DNA of 64,000 bases from Nocardia macrotermitis. GTDB taxonomy: Bacteria > Actinomycetota > Actinomycetes > Mycobacteriales > Mycobacteriaceae. Under the pieces are notes generated by a model. It was not told the DNA's origin. It saw nothing but the letters and a program-made list of their open reading frames with translations, and ran no database searches. Below are positions 51,901 to 60,503 of the stretch, piece by piece. The stretch's first letter is position 1, and each line of letters begins with the position of its first letter. The translations under genes and the position numbers were made by a program. The stretch spans positions 1 through 64,000 of the forward strand of contig NZ_WEGK01000001.1 in NCBI RefSeq assembly GCF_009604405.1, in the 5' to 3' direction.

Positions 51901-52339
51901 CGACGGGCCTCCACATCCACACCGTGTGCTCGGCTTCCTCGTCCTCGTACAGCACGCCGAGGGTCAACTCGACCGGCATGCCGACGGCCAGATCGTCCAC
52001 GGTCAGCCCGCGCACCACCTGCCCGAGGATCACCATCTGCTCGACCTCGAGCTCCACCGCCGCGACGACGTAGGGCACGAACGGATCCGGCGAAACGTAC
52101 GGCGCGGGCGGTTTGTACCGGGCGTCGGCATACGACCAGATCCGCCCCCGCGTGGAGAACAGGTATTCGGCCAGTTCGGAGCCGTCCTTCGGACTCGCGC
52201 ACTGCGGATTCCGGCAGGCCAGCGTGTTGCACGGGAAGTACGGCGTCGCACACACCGCACACCGACTCCCCACGAGCCGCACCTGTCCGTCATCCGCAGT
52301 GAACCAATCTGCCACCGCAGGGCGTTGTTCTTTCTGCAC
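51893..52339 (-). CDS. DUF35 OB-fold/zinc-ribbon protein, Ltp partner
   Basis: A 148-aa DUF35 protein: a zinc ribbon (Cys27 and Cys30 in CAVC, Cys37, Cys42 and Cys47 in the following stretch) then an OB-fold domain (IWSYADARYKPP onward). Such proteins bind acyl-CoA and complex with Ltp aldolases or thiolases. The GTG start has no ribosome-binding site, but a TATAAC -10 box (minus strand, 52353-52348) ends 8 nt upstream, indicating a leaderless transcript. The KstR-like palindrome overlaps that box. It is first in the two-gene operon. Confidence 0.87.
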   Translation of the reverse strand: MQKEQRPAVADWFTADDGQVRLVGSRCAVCATPYFPCNTLACRNPQCASPKDGSELAEYLFSTRGRIWSYADARYKPPAPYVSPDPFVPYVVAAVELEVEQMVILGQVVRGLTVDDLAVGMPVELTLGVLYEDEEAEHTVWMWRPVDA

Positions 52340-52347
52340 ACCCCGAC

Positions 52348-52366
52348 GTTATAGGAACACGTTCTA
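52348..52366 (-). promoter_or_regulatory. KstR-like operator over a -10 box
   Basis: AGGAACACGTTCTA (52353-52366) agrees with the KstR consensus TnnAACnnGTTnnA except at the first base. On the minus strand it abuts TATAAC (52353-52348), 8 nt before the DUF35 GTG. KstR controls sterol catabolism in related genera; the TetR protein encoded next door is an alternative binder. Confidence 0.55.
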
Positions 52367-52594
52367 CTTTGGCGAGACCCTCCCGCTCCCCGATCCGCAG
52401 TCGGGGCACGACCGCCGGACCCGAGAGATGTCCACTCTGCCCGATCGCGCCTCGCCCATCGCCCGAATCCGGCGGTCCGGAATCTCTAGCCAGTTCGGGC
52501 CGATTCGACATCGATACCCGTACCGACGTGGCAACCGTGCGGCATGCGGTTACACCGGTGGGTTCAAGGGTTTGCACCGGGATAATCTGGGAGG

Positions 52595-53227
52595 GTGACG
52601 AAAGCTGTGGGTGCGCATGGGCGGATCGATAAGCGGCAGGCGATTCTCGACGGGGCGTTCGCCGTGTTCGCGCGACGGGGGTACAGCCAGGCTTGTGTGC
52701 AGGAGATCGCGAATGAGGCGGGGGTTGCCAAGCCGACCGTCTACAACCATCTCACCGACAAGGAGACGCTGTTCCGGCATGCGGTCGAGGCGGTGGCGGA
52801 CGCGGTGGGGGCGCAATGTCTCGCGGCGGTCGGGCCGTTGCGGGAGGCGGACGCGGATCTGCGTGTGGCGCTGGGGGATTCGGCGCTGCGGTTGTTGCGG
52901 ATCTGCGCGGGTGAGCAGTCCCGGTCGTTGCGGGCGCTGACCGCCGCGCAGTTGCCGGTCTTTCCCGATCTGATCGTGCTCGTGCAGGAGCGCACGTCCG
53001 GCGGGGTGGCCGAGGCGCTGGGTGATCGGATGGCTCATCTGATGCTCGCCGGTCGACTGCGGACGGCCGATCCGGCCACGGCGGCCGAGCAGTTCCTGGC
53101 GCTGCTGACCGGGCCGTTACAGATTCGTTCGCGGGCGGGGACCCGCAAGGTCACGGTCGCAGAGTTGCGCGCGATCGCCGACAGCGCGGTCGACACGTTC
53201 CTGCGGGCCTACGAACCGGCAGCCTGA
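52595..53227 (+). CDS. TetR-family transcriptional regulator
   Basis: A 210-aa regulator with an N-terminal TetR HTH (ILDGAFAVFARRGYSQACVQEIANEAGVAKPTVYNHLTDKETLF, about residues 17-60) and an all-helical ligand domain resembling the TetR_C_14/AefR-like group. GTG start with GGGAGG directly before. It is divergent from the DUF35/Ltp pair (255-bp gap) and ends in a strong terminator. It may regulate that pair or itself; which ligand is unknown. Confidence 0.92.
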   Translation: MTKAVGAHGRIDKRQAILDGAFAVFARRGYSQACVQEIANEAGVAKPTVYNHLTDKETLFRHAVEAVADAVGAQCLAAVGPLREADADLRVALGDSALRLLRICAGEQSRSLRALTAAQLPVFPDLIVLVQERTSGGVAEALGDRMAHLMLAGRLRTADPATAAEQFLALLTGPLQIRSRAGTRKVTVAELRAIADSAVDTFLRAYEPAA

Positions 53228-53240
53228 ACGGGGGCCGAAC

Positions 53241-53285
53241 AGTGTGATGGCCGGGCCCCCCGGATAAGGGTCCGGCCATCACACT
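53241..53285 (+). terminator. Strong hairpin terminator
   Basis: An 18-bp stem (53241-53258 with 53268-53285, one G-U pair) around a 9-nt loop, 13 nt past the TetR stop, followed by TTCG. This is a typical actinomycete terminator without a long U-tract. Confidence 0.85.
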
Positions 53286-53431
53286 TTCGCCGATACCGTG
53301 CCACGCCAACATCTTTCGACGGTATCGACCGAATATCCGTTGCCCGCGCAGACCGACCGGGCGGCTCAATGCTCTGCCGATCTCCGCGTGCAAGATCAAT
53401 TGTCGTCGCCCGGCCGCCGATACCCCATAGC

Positions 53432-53470
53432 GCCGCCGACAAAGTCGATCGGCCACATTTTGTCGGCGGC
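53432..53470. promoter_or_regulatory. 12-bp inverted repeat upstream of the PucR gene
   Basis: GCCGCCGACAAA (53432-53443) and TTTGTCGGCGGC (53459-53470) are a perfect inverted repeat around 15 nt, 87 bp ahead of the PucR-type regulator. Arm length and spacing suit a dimeric regulator; it may be the regulator's own operator. The rest of the 53286-53556 gap shows nothing further. Confidence 0.5.
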
Positions 53471-53556
53471 AACAACCCCGCATCGGCGGGCTCGCCGCGT
53501 CGCCCGGGGTGGACGACCCTCGCCCGCGGGCACTCACCGGCGGTAGCATCGCGTAG

Positions 53557-54783
53557 ATGCGTCGTCGTGAACCACATCCGGACCTGCGGGAGCTGCTGGT
53601 ATCAGAACGACGGCGACTCGACGAGGTCGCCACCGAACTGGTCGCGATGATCCGCGAGAACATCGACATGTACCGGGACGAGACCGTGGTTCCGACCGCG
53701 CTGCTGCATCGTTCGGCGCGCAGCAACCTCGAGGGCATCCTGAATTTCCTCGAATTCGGCCAGGAGGCCGATATCAGCGCCGCTCGCCGCACCGGTCAGG
53801 AACGCGCGGCACAGGATATCGCGCTGCCGGAGGTGCTGCGCGCGTTTCGGCTCGGGTTCGTCTGCTTCTGGGACTGGCTGCTCGCGGCCGCCCGCGCGCG
53901 CGACGAGCACGCGGTCACCGCGCTCATCGATTCGGTCTCCGAACTGTGGATCCTCAGCGACGAATTCTCCACCGCCGTCACCGAGGCGTATCGGCAGGAG
54001 AAGACCCGGCAGGCCGTCGCGCTGGATCGCCGCCGCTCCGCACTGGTCGCCGGGCTCATCGACGGCACCCTCGGTGATCACCAAACCCCTTGGGAGATAG
54101 CGCAACTGCTCGATATGCCGTTCGAAGGCCGGTTCGTCGTGGTGGTGGCCGAGACGCCACCGGCCGGCGATCGGGCCCTGCCGCATCTCGAGGACCACCT
54201 CTCGCTGCGCGACATCCGCTCGGCGTGGCGCTCGCAGCCCGACCGCGAGATCGGCATCGTGCACCGCAACCACCGCCACACCGCCGAGAGCCTGCTCGAA
54301 CTGATCTCCACCACCGCCACGGCCCGGGTCGGCGTCAGCCCGGAGTACACCTGCCTGGACCGCACCTCCCGCGGCGCGAGATTCGCCAGCATCGCGCTGG
54401 AGACGATGCCCGCCGGATCCACCGGCATGAAACAACTCCCCGACACCCCGCTCGGCGAACTCGTCCTGAGCCACCCCGACACCACCCGCCGCTTCGTCCG
54501 CCGCGTCCTCGGCGAAATCCTCACCCTCCCCGACGAGGACCGCGGCACCCTGCTCTCCACCGCCCAGGCCTGGATCGCCGCCCACGGCTCCGCCGCCGAA
54601 GCCGGCCGCATGCTCTACTGCCACGAGAACACCATCCGCTACCGCATGCGCCGCGTGGAGGACCGCCTGGGCATAGCCCTCGACGACCCCATCAAACACG
54701 CCGAATTCGCCGCCGCCCTCGAAGCCATCCAGGTCTTCCCCGACCTCTCCACCGTCCGCATGGAACCCGACCAACGCCCCTGA
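53557..54783 (+). CDS. PucR/CdaR-type transcriptional regulator
   Basis: A 408-aa regulator with an N-terminal RsbRD-like sensor region (~residues 8-150), a GGDEF-like central domain (residues ~165-280) and the PucR C-terminal HTH (TAQAWIAAHGSAAEAGRMLYCHENTIRYRMRRVEDRLG, about 345-382). The ATG at 53557 has no ribosome-binding site, but a TAGCAT box ends 7 nt before it, so the transcript may be leaderless. It stands alone, so its target is unknown; relatives regulate purine, amino acid or glycolate catabolism. Confidence 0.9.
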   Translation: MRRREPHPDLRELLVSERRRLDEVATELVAMIRENIDMYRDETVVPTALLHRSARSNLEGILNFLEFGQEADISAARRTGQERAAQDIALPEVLRAFRLGFVCFWDWLLAAARARDEHAVTALIDSVSELWILSDEFSTAVTEAYRQEKTRQAVALDRRRSALVAGLIDGTLGDHQTPWEIAQLLDMPFEGRFVVVVAETPPAGDRALPHLEDHLSLRDIRSAWRSQPDREIGIVHRNHRHTAESLLELISTTATARVGVSPEYTCLDRTSRGARFASIALETMPAGSTGMKQLPDTPLGELVLSHPDTTRRFVRRVLGEILTLPDEDRGTLLSTAQAWIAAHGSAAEAGRMLYCHENTIRYRMRRVEDRLGIALDDPIKHAEFAAALEAIQVFPDLSTVRMEPDQRP

Positions 54784-55187
54784 GGCAAATCTCGGCCACT
54801 ACTCACCGTTGGCGAGAAGTGAATTGGTAAGAGCCGCACCGAATCTCAGATGCTGTCGACCGCTTGACACACTGCCACAACGAATCCCCCGACCGAAGTC
54901 GCGATACGCAAGTCCCACAACGGAATACCGAGGTCGACAACTTCGACACAGGTAGCCGGCGGAACGAATGCCACTGCGGCACCGCATAATCAGAGTGCGG
55001 AAGCCGCTTGCCCAGCCGAACGAGCCAAGGCGTCGTACACCCAGTTGTGGGCCTGCCCCACGGTGACGCGGGCGTCGAGGAAATGGGACGTCAGGGACCA
55101 GTAGCGGTGGATTCGATGGTCGGAATCTGTTGCGTCGGACAGTAATTGAGACCGGAACCGGGGTGTGTCGCGCCGATGCTGACGGCG
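54784..55187. other. Gene-free gap between convergent genes
   Basis: I see no gene, terminator hairpin of note or repeat in this 404-bp stretch between the PucR gene and the convergent lipase. Its composition is AT-richer than the flanks. Confidence 0.5.
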
Positions 55188-56153
55188 CTATCGGCCTGAT
55201 CCGCTGGACACCGCGCCGATGGCGGGAAGTACCAGGCTGCACTGGACGGGTGCGGGGTGGGTGGGGTCCAGGGCGTTGAGGACGTCGCGGGCGGCTGTGG
55301 GGTCGGAGGCGAGGGACAGGTGGTCGGCGAGGTCTTGGGGGCACTGGTCCTGGACGGTGATGTTGGTTGAATTCGGTTCTGCGACAATGCCGCTGGTGTA
55401 GGGGATGACCAATTCGTCGAATCTGGTGACGATCTGGGTGTAGGTGACGCCCGGGACGGTGATTCCGCCGGCGTCGAGGTGTTGGATGAAGGCCGACGTC
55501 GCGAAGAATTCGGCCAGTGCGGGACCGTCGGCGGAGCCGGTGTTGGAACCTGTGTTCGCACCGGCGGGGATGCCGATGCCGTGCACCAGTGGGGCCAGGC
55601 CGATCATCTTGGCGACCTTCGCCGCGCCGTGGTCCTGTTTGATGTACCAGTACGGCATGGTCGCGCCCTCGGAATGTCCGACGATGTCGACCTTGTCCGC
55701 TCCGGTGGCCGCGCGCACCCGATCGATGAAGGCGCCGAGGGTTCGAGCGCTGGCCTCCATCGCGCCCAGACCACCGACGATTCCGGCCGACGAACCACCG
55801 CTGTCGTTGCCATAGGTGAGCGCGAAGACGCAGTACCCGTTGTTCGCCAGCAGGGGGCCGTAGGTCTGCCAGTTGTCGTTGCGGTTGGCGAGGAATCCGT
55901 GCACGAGGATCACCGGTTCGGGGTGCGCCGCGGTGGGGCGGCACTTCCAGTTGTTCGTGCCCGGGGGTGCGGCGTTCGGCCCCTGGAGAGCGCTCAGGGT
56001 GGCGTCGAGGATGAAGCTGTACGGGACCGGATAGAGCGGCGGCGGATCCGCGCGGACCGGGCCGGATTCGATGCACGGGAGCAACGCGGTCACGGCCGCC
56101 GCGAGAGCCGACAGGGCCCACCGCCGCGCCGGTGCTGTAGTTCTACCTGCCAT
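55188..56153 (-). CDS. Secreted lipase (class 2, alpha/beta-hydrolase)
   Basis: A 321-aa secreted lipase with a signal peptide at residues 1-36 (RRWALSALAAAVTALLPCI core, ending at VRADPPP). The oxyanion HGFLANRNDNW block lies at about 84-95 and the nucleophile in GHSEGAT near residue 160, matching the class 2 lipase family common in Nocardia and mycobacteria. Cysteines late in the protein (CPQD, CSLV) probably form a disulfide. A CATAGT box 7 nt before the ATG suggests a leaderless start; no ribosome-binding site is seen. Confidence 0.88.
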   Translation of the reverse strand: MAGRTTAPARRWALSALAAAVTALLPCIESGPVRADPPPLYPVPYSFILDATLSALQGPNAAPPGTNNWKCRPTAAHPEPVILVHGFLANRNDNWQTYGPLLANNGYCVFALTYGNDSGGSSAGIVGGLGAMEASARTLGAFIDRVRAATGADKVDIVGHSEGATMPYWYIKQDHGAAKVAKMIGLAPLVHGIGIPAGANTGSNTGSADGPALAEFFATSAFIQHLDAGGITVPGVTYTQIVTRFDELVIPYTSGIVAEPNSTNITVQDQCPQDLADHLSLASDPTAARDVLNALDPTHPAPVQCSLVLPAIGAVSSGSGR

Positions 56154-56248
56154 GATGCCGACTATGACATGCCGGAAAGGAGTCGCGAATAGGTTGCACT
56201 CCAAGGAAATTCGCGCCCGGACTGGTGTCGCGGCACAACGCCGAGCGT

Positions 56249-56863
56249 TCAGACGGCCCGCGAGAACACCGCCACCAGGAAGTCGGACCGCGGGGTGAAC
56301 GGGCGCAGATCCCAGGTGGACAGGAGTACGTCGGGGCGCAGGCCCGCGGCTTCGGCGTCGGCGAGGAAATCGTCGAACGAGTATCCGCGACCGCTGCCGA
56401 AGCCGACGACGACGCGGCCGTCCGAGGCGAGGTGGCGAGCGAATCCTGCCAGCACGTCGCGCCGGGTCGAGACCGCCACGAAACCCATCACATTGCCCGC
56501 GCACAACACCACGTCGAAGTCGGCCGGGACGTCGTGACCGGGTAGATCGAGCTGGGCCAGATCCCCGACCAGCCAGCGCGGGCCCGGAAAGTCGAGCTCG
56601 GCGGCCTCGATCAGCACCGGGTCGACATCCACCCCGACCACCTCGTGCCCGGCCCGATGCAGATACCCGCCCAACCGCCCGGCGCCACATCCGGCATCGA
56701 GCACCCGCGCCCCCCGCCCCAGCATCGCGTCGATCATCCGCGCCTCACCGAAGATGTCCTGCCCCTCGGCCGCCAGATTCCGGAACCGCTCCGCATACCG
56801 CGCCGAATGTGTCGGATCGGCAGCGGTGATCTCCTCCCACTGACTCAGCACCCGCGAACTCAT
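56249..56863 (-). CDS. Class I SAM-dependent methyltransferase
   Basis: A 204-aa methyltransferase with a Rossmann SAM motif (VLDAGCGAGRLGGYL at about residues 54-68), an acidic VDVDP ribose-binding motif near 77, and the DFDVVLCAGNVMGF post-motif near 115-128. The substrate is unknown. Start at 56863 with AAGGAG 8 nt upstream, rather than ATGs further upstream. It is followed by the tandem-repeat tract on the 5' side. Confidence 0.87.
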   Translation of the reverse strand: MSSRVLSQWEEITAADPTHSARYAERFRNLAAEGQDIFGEARMIDAMLGRGARVLDAGCGAGRLGGYLHRAGHEVVGVDVDPVLIEAAELDFPGPRWLVGDLAQLDLPGHDVPADFDVVLCAGNVMGFVAVSTRRDVLAGFARHLASDGRVVVGFGSGRGYSFDDFLADAEAAGLRPDVLLSTWDLRPFTPRSDFLVAVFSRAV

Positions 56864-57248
56864 CGCCCACTCCTTCCACATCGGGCCCGCCGCGAATCGT
56901 GCGGACACCCACGATTCTGCGCGAAGGCCCCGATGCGGCATTCACCCCACCCTCACCACCGAGCCCACCAGCAGCACCGAGTACGGATTGCCCCCCGCCA
57001 CAACCATTCTCGGCACGATGCGACCCCGGGGTCCGACGCCCGGTTCCGGCCCGGCGACCACGCGCGCCGACATCACGACAGCCAGTGCGGCGGGTCCACG
57101 CCGAACGGCTATTGGCGGCACCGCCGGAATCGACAGGCAGGCACCTGAATCCGATTGGGGCGCGCACGCCGGCGGAGCTCGCCGGAGACAGGGACCCGAG
57201 CCGAATTCCGGATACTCACGACGGAAAATGTCCACAAGAGCAATCAAT
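56864..57248. other. Gene-free gap with a partial repeat copy
   Basis: No convincing gene. Near 57210-57248 the sequence resembles the end of the downstream 149-bp unit (ACGGAAA, CCACA, CATCAA words), so a degenerate first copy may lie here. Confidence 0.45.
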
Positions 57249-57672
57249 GTTCATCAGCGCGCGAACTCGCCGAATTCCGCAACAGTGCGGCGACGCACCG
57301 TCCTCAACACCGAGCGGCAGACACTCACACCTGAACCGATATGCCTGCGACAGCGGAGGATTCGCCCGAAACGGAAATACCCACAGGGGGCATCAAGGTT
57401 CATCAGCGCGCGAACCCGCCGAATTCCGCAACAGTGCGACGACACACCGTCCTCAACACCGAGCGGCAGACACTCACACCTGAACCGATATGCCTGCGAC
57501 AGCGGAGGATTCGCCCGAAACGGAAATACCCACAGGGGGCATCAAGGTTCATCAGCGCGCGAACCCGCCGAATTCCGCAACAGTGCGACGACACACCGTC
57601 CCCAGCACCAAGCGGCAAACACTGGCGCCTGAACCGATACACCTGCGGGAGCAGAGGATTCGCGCGAAACAG
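57249..57672. repeat. 149-bp tandem repeat, about 2.8 units
   Basis: Two nearly identical 149-bp units at 57249-57397 and 57398-57546 are followed by a partial, more diverged copy to about 57672. Each starts GTTCATCAGCGCGCGAAC. The unit length is not a multiple of three and apparent frames shift between units, so it is not coding. It ends 16 bp before the ArsR gene stop and resembles mycobacterial MIRU-type tracts. Confidence 0.85.
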
Positions 57673-57688
57673 CGTTGCCGAGTCGAGG

Positions 57689-58069
57689 TCAGTCGTGGGC
57701 GGGTTCGCCGGTGACCACATGGTCGGCGTGGTTGAGGCCCTCGCGGACCAGGCGGGCGAGGTGGCCGTCGCGGATGCGGTAGATCACTCGGCGGCCTTCC
57801 TTGCGGGTGTCGACCAGGCCGGTGAATCGGAGTTTGGCGAGGTGTTGGCTGACGGCGGTGCGGGAGACGCCGCAGGCTTCGGTCAGCGCGGTGACATCGG
57901 CTTCGGCGTCGGCGAGGGTTGCCAGGATGTGCAGACGGGTCGGGTCGGCGAGCATGCGGAAGGTGTTCGTCGCGACATCCAGGCGTTGCTGATCCGGGCT
58001 GGCGGAGTGGACCAGGCTGGGCTGCGCCGATGCGGTTTCGGTGCCGGTCGCCTCCGCCATCGCCGTCAC
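57689..58069 (-). CDS. ArsR/SmtB metal sensor, NmtR-like
   Basis: A 126-aa winged-helix repressor. The HTH lies at about residues 58-80 (VTALTEACGVSRTAVSQHLAKL). The C-terminal helix carries Asp101, His103, His114 and His117, the same spacing (D-x-H-x10-H-x2-H) as the nickel/cobalt site of M. tuberculosis NmtR, with a further His125 in the tail. It probably releases DNA on Ni or Co (possibly Zn). The GTG at 58069 or the ATG at 58060 may be the start. Divergent from an MFS exporter. Confidence 0.88.
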   Translation of the reverse strand: MTAMAEATGTETASAQPSLVHSASPDQQRLDVATNTFRMLADPTRLHILATLADAEADVTALTEACGVSRTAVSQHLAKLRFTGLVDTRKEGRRVIYRIRDGHLARLVREGLNHADHVVTGEPAHD

Positions 58070-58219
58070 CGCCTTCGTGTCGTCCTCCCGCTCACCACCG
58101 GCGATACCTCAGGGAAGGGGTTGTGTAGCAGCGATTATAACGATCCCTCGTCGCACGCTGCCGCCGCGATCCGAGTCGCGACGATAGCCGCCGGAGATGC
58201 GCACAGCAGTTACCCCACT

Positions 58220-58251
58220 TATGTGCGCACTCATGCACATATAATGGGCGG
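58220..58251 (+). promoter_or_regulatory. Leaderless promoter and ArsR-type operator
   Basis: A perfect -10 TATAAT at 58240-58245 lies 6 nt before the GTG at 58252, so transcript and gene start together. The inverted repeat TATGTGC-N8-GCACATA (58220-58226 with 58235-58241) overlaps the -10 and -35 regions. This is a plausible ArsR operator. Confidence 0.7.
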
Positions 58252-59640
58252 GTGTCATCTCCTCGATCCGCAGGCCCCGCACTGACGTTGTTCGCCCAAC
58301 GTGACTACCGGCATCTGTTCGGCGCACAGCTGGTGGCGCTGTTCGGCAACGGCCTGACCACCGTCGCATTGGGTCTGCTCGCCTACCAGCTGGCAGGTCC
58401 GCGCGCGGGTGCGGTGCTGGGCACGGCGTTGACGATCAAGATGGTCGCCTACGTGCTCATCGCGCCGCTGGCCGGCGCCTGGGCGGACCGGGTGCCGCGA
58501 CGGCTGGCGCTGGTCGGTCTCGATCTGGTGCGGGCTTCGGTGGTGGTGCTGCTGCCGTTCATCGGACAGGTTTGGCAGATATATGTGCTGATCGCCGTGT
58601 TGCAGTCGGCATCGGCCGCGTTCACCCCGACGTTCCAGGCGGTACTGCCCGACATCCTGCCCGATGAACGCGACTACACCCGGGCCCTGTCGTACTCCCA
58701 ACTGGCCTCGAGCCTGGAGTCGCTGCTGAGCCCCCTCTTGGCCGCCGCGCTGATCGGGGTCGTGTCCTTCCACTGGCTGTTCACCGGCACCGCCGCCGGA
58801 TTCCTGATCTCCGCGTCGCTGGTGGTCTCGAGCCGAATTCCCGATGCCGTACGCCGGGCCACGAACACCGCCGTGGTCGACCGGATCCTGGCTGGCGTGC
58901 GGATCTTCACCGCCACACCGCGCCTGCGCGGCCTGCTGGGCCTGAATCTCGTTGTGGCAGCGGCCGGTTCGATCGTCATGGTCAACACCGTGAACCTCGT
59001 CCAGCAGACCCTGAACCGCTCCGAATCCGACGTGGCGTGGCTACTGGCCGCCAACGGACTCGGTGTGATCATCGTGGCCCTGTCGGCGCCGCGCCTGCTG
59101 GAACGGATCGCCGAACGCACCGTCATGCTCGGCGGGGCCGGGGTATTGCTCACCGCGATCCTGGCCGCGCTCGCGATCTCGACCGCGGGTGGCGGCGACT
59201 GGCGCTGGCCGGTCCTGTTCCCGATCTGGGCGGCGATCGGCGCGGGCACCGGCCTGGTCCTGACCCCCACCGGACGAGTGCTGCGCCGCTCGAGCAGCGC
59301 CGAAGACCTCCCCGCGGTCTTCGCCGCCCAGTTCTCCCTGTCCCACGCCTGCTGGCTGCTGGCCTACCCGATCACCGGCTGGCTCGCCACCACCGCCGGT
59401 TTCACCACCACCTGGACCGTGCTGACGATCCTGGCCGTGCTGGGCGCGAGCGTCGCGATCACCCGCTGGCCGCGACGCGACGCCGAACCGCTCCCCCACG
59501 TTCACGAATTCGGCACCGACCCAGCACATCTCACCGACGCGCGGGTGTTGCCCGACGGCAGCCACGTCCACGCCCATCCCATCGTCATCGACGCCGATCA
59601 CCGTTCCTGGCCCGCGGCAGGCAAGCTCGTCAGCCGATGA
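58252..59640 (+). CDS. MFS exporter with His-rich tail (candidate Ni/Co efflux)
   Basis: A 462-aa major facilitator with 12 segments resembling the 'MFS-3/enterobactin exporter' type (ALTLFAQRDYRHLFGAQLVALFGNG start). The last ~40 residues contain seven histidines and several aspartates (PHVHEFG, AHL, SHVHAHP, DADHRSW), like nickel-efflux NreB proteins. With the NmtR-like sensor next door it is a candidate nickel/cobalt exporter. GTG start at the transcription start. Its stop is only 6 bp from the convergent yrbE gene. Confidence 0.85.
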   Translation: MSSPRSAGPALTLFAQRDYRHLFGAQLVALFGNGLTTVALGLLAYQLAGPRAGAVLGTALTIKMVAYVLIAPLAGAWADRVPRRLALVGLDLVRASVVVLLPFIGQVWQIYVLIAVLQSASAAFTPTFQAVLPDILPDERDYTRALSYSQLASSLESLLSPLLAAALIGVVSFHWLFTGTAAGFLISASLVVSSRIPDAVRRATNTAVVDRILAGVRIFTATPRLRGLLGLNLVVAAAGSIVMVNTVNLVQQTLNRSESDVAWLLAANGLGVIIVALSAPRLLERIAERTVMLGGAGVLLTAILAALAISTAGGGDWRWPVLFPIWAAIGAGTGLVLTPTGRVLRRSSSAEDLPAVFAAQFSLSHACWLLAYPITGWLATTAGFTTTWTVLTILAVLGASVAITRWPRRDAEPLPHVHEFGTDPAHLTDARVLPDGSHVHAHPIVIDADHRSWPAAGKLVSR

Positions 59641-59646
59641 TCCCCC

Positions 59647-60501
59647 TCAACCACTGAGCCGAGCACCCGAGTCGAATCCCCAAAGCGCCAGTGTGAGAAG
59701 CAGATTCACGCAGATCATCACCGTGATACTCGCCCGCATCGCACGTCCCGCCGCCACCCCGACCCCCTCGGGTCCGCCGGTCGAGTAGTACCCGTAGTAA
59801 CACTGGATGGTCGTCGTGATAATCACGAACACAACGGCTTTCGCCAGCGAGTACACGATATCGGTGCCGCTGAGCACCATCCGGAAGTAATGCTCGTATG
59901 TCCCCGGCGTCTGACTGCCCGCGACCCCGATCGCGATCTGGACGGCGACGAAATTCATTGCCAGACAGACCAGATACAGCGGCACGATCGCCGCCACCGC
60001 CGCCATCAGCCGGGTGGTCACCGGATACGGGATGGACCGGATGGCCAACGTCTCCATCGCATCGATCTCCTCGGAGATCCGCATGGCTCCCAGCTGCGCG
60101 GTGAACCGGCACCCGGCCTGCGAGGCGAACGCGATCGAGGCCATGATCGGCGCGAGCTCACGGGTGGAGGCGGTCGCCGAGATCAACCCTGTCGCCGGAC
60201 CGAGCCCCAGCAGTTTCAACGCGCTGTAGCCCTCGATGCCGACCAGCGCACCCGCGCTCGCACCGAGCACGATGATGATTCCGGCCGTCCCGCCGCCGAC
60301 GATCAGCGACCCGTTCCCCCACGCCACCACCGACACCAGACGCAGGAATTCGTTCCGATAGTGCCGCAGCACAACGGGAATCGAGACGATCGCCCGCACG
60401 AAGAAGCGTCCCATGTGCCCGAACCGCATGATCAGCCGCAGCGGCGCGGCCCCCGCCCGCACGAGACCGCCGAGCCCGATCGGATAGTACGGCGCCGCCA
60501 T
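59647..60501 (-). CDS. YrbE-type (MlaE) mce permease B
   Basis: A 284-aa membrane permease of the YrbE/MlaE family that forms the channel of Mce lipid importers. Family marks are RNEFLRLVSVVAWGNGSLI near residue 49 and the cytoplasmic SEEIDAMETLAIRSIPY block near 143-159, the conserved EEIDAM motif. It pairs with the YrbE gene 2 bp upstream. Last gene of the leftward cluster, ending 6 bp from the convergent exporter gene. Confidence 0.93.
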   Translation of the reverse strand: MAAPYYPIGLGGLVRAGAAPLRLIMRFGHMGRFFVRAIVSIPVVLRHYRNEFLRLVSVVAWGNGSLIVGGGTAGIIIVLGASAGALVGIEGYSALKLLGLGPATGLISATASTRELAPIMASIAFASQAGCRFTAQLGAMRISEEIDAMETLAIRSIPYPVTTRLMAAVAAIVPLYLVCLAMNFVAVQIAIGVAGSQTPGTYEHYFRMVLSGTDIVYSLAKAVVFVIITTTIQCYYGYYSTGGPEGVGVAAGRAMRASITVMICVNLLLTLALWGFDSGARLSG

Positions 60502-60503
60502 CG

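Noticed and set aside
57249..57672. CRISPR array
   Set aside because: The units are contiguous 149-bp copies with no short repeats separated by unique spacers, and no cas genes are nearby.
56899..58285. Plus-strand frames across the repeats and the ArsR gene
   Set aside because: Apparent proteins arise because the repeat is read in shifting frames; no start signals, no family features, and the ArsR gene on the other strand is clearly real.
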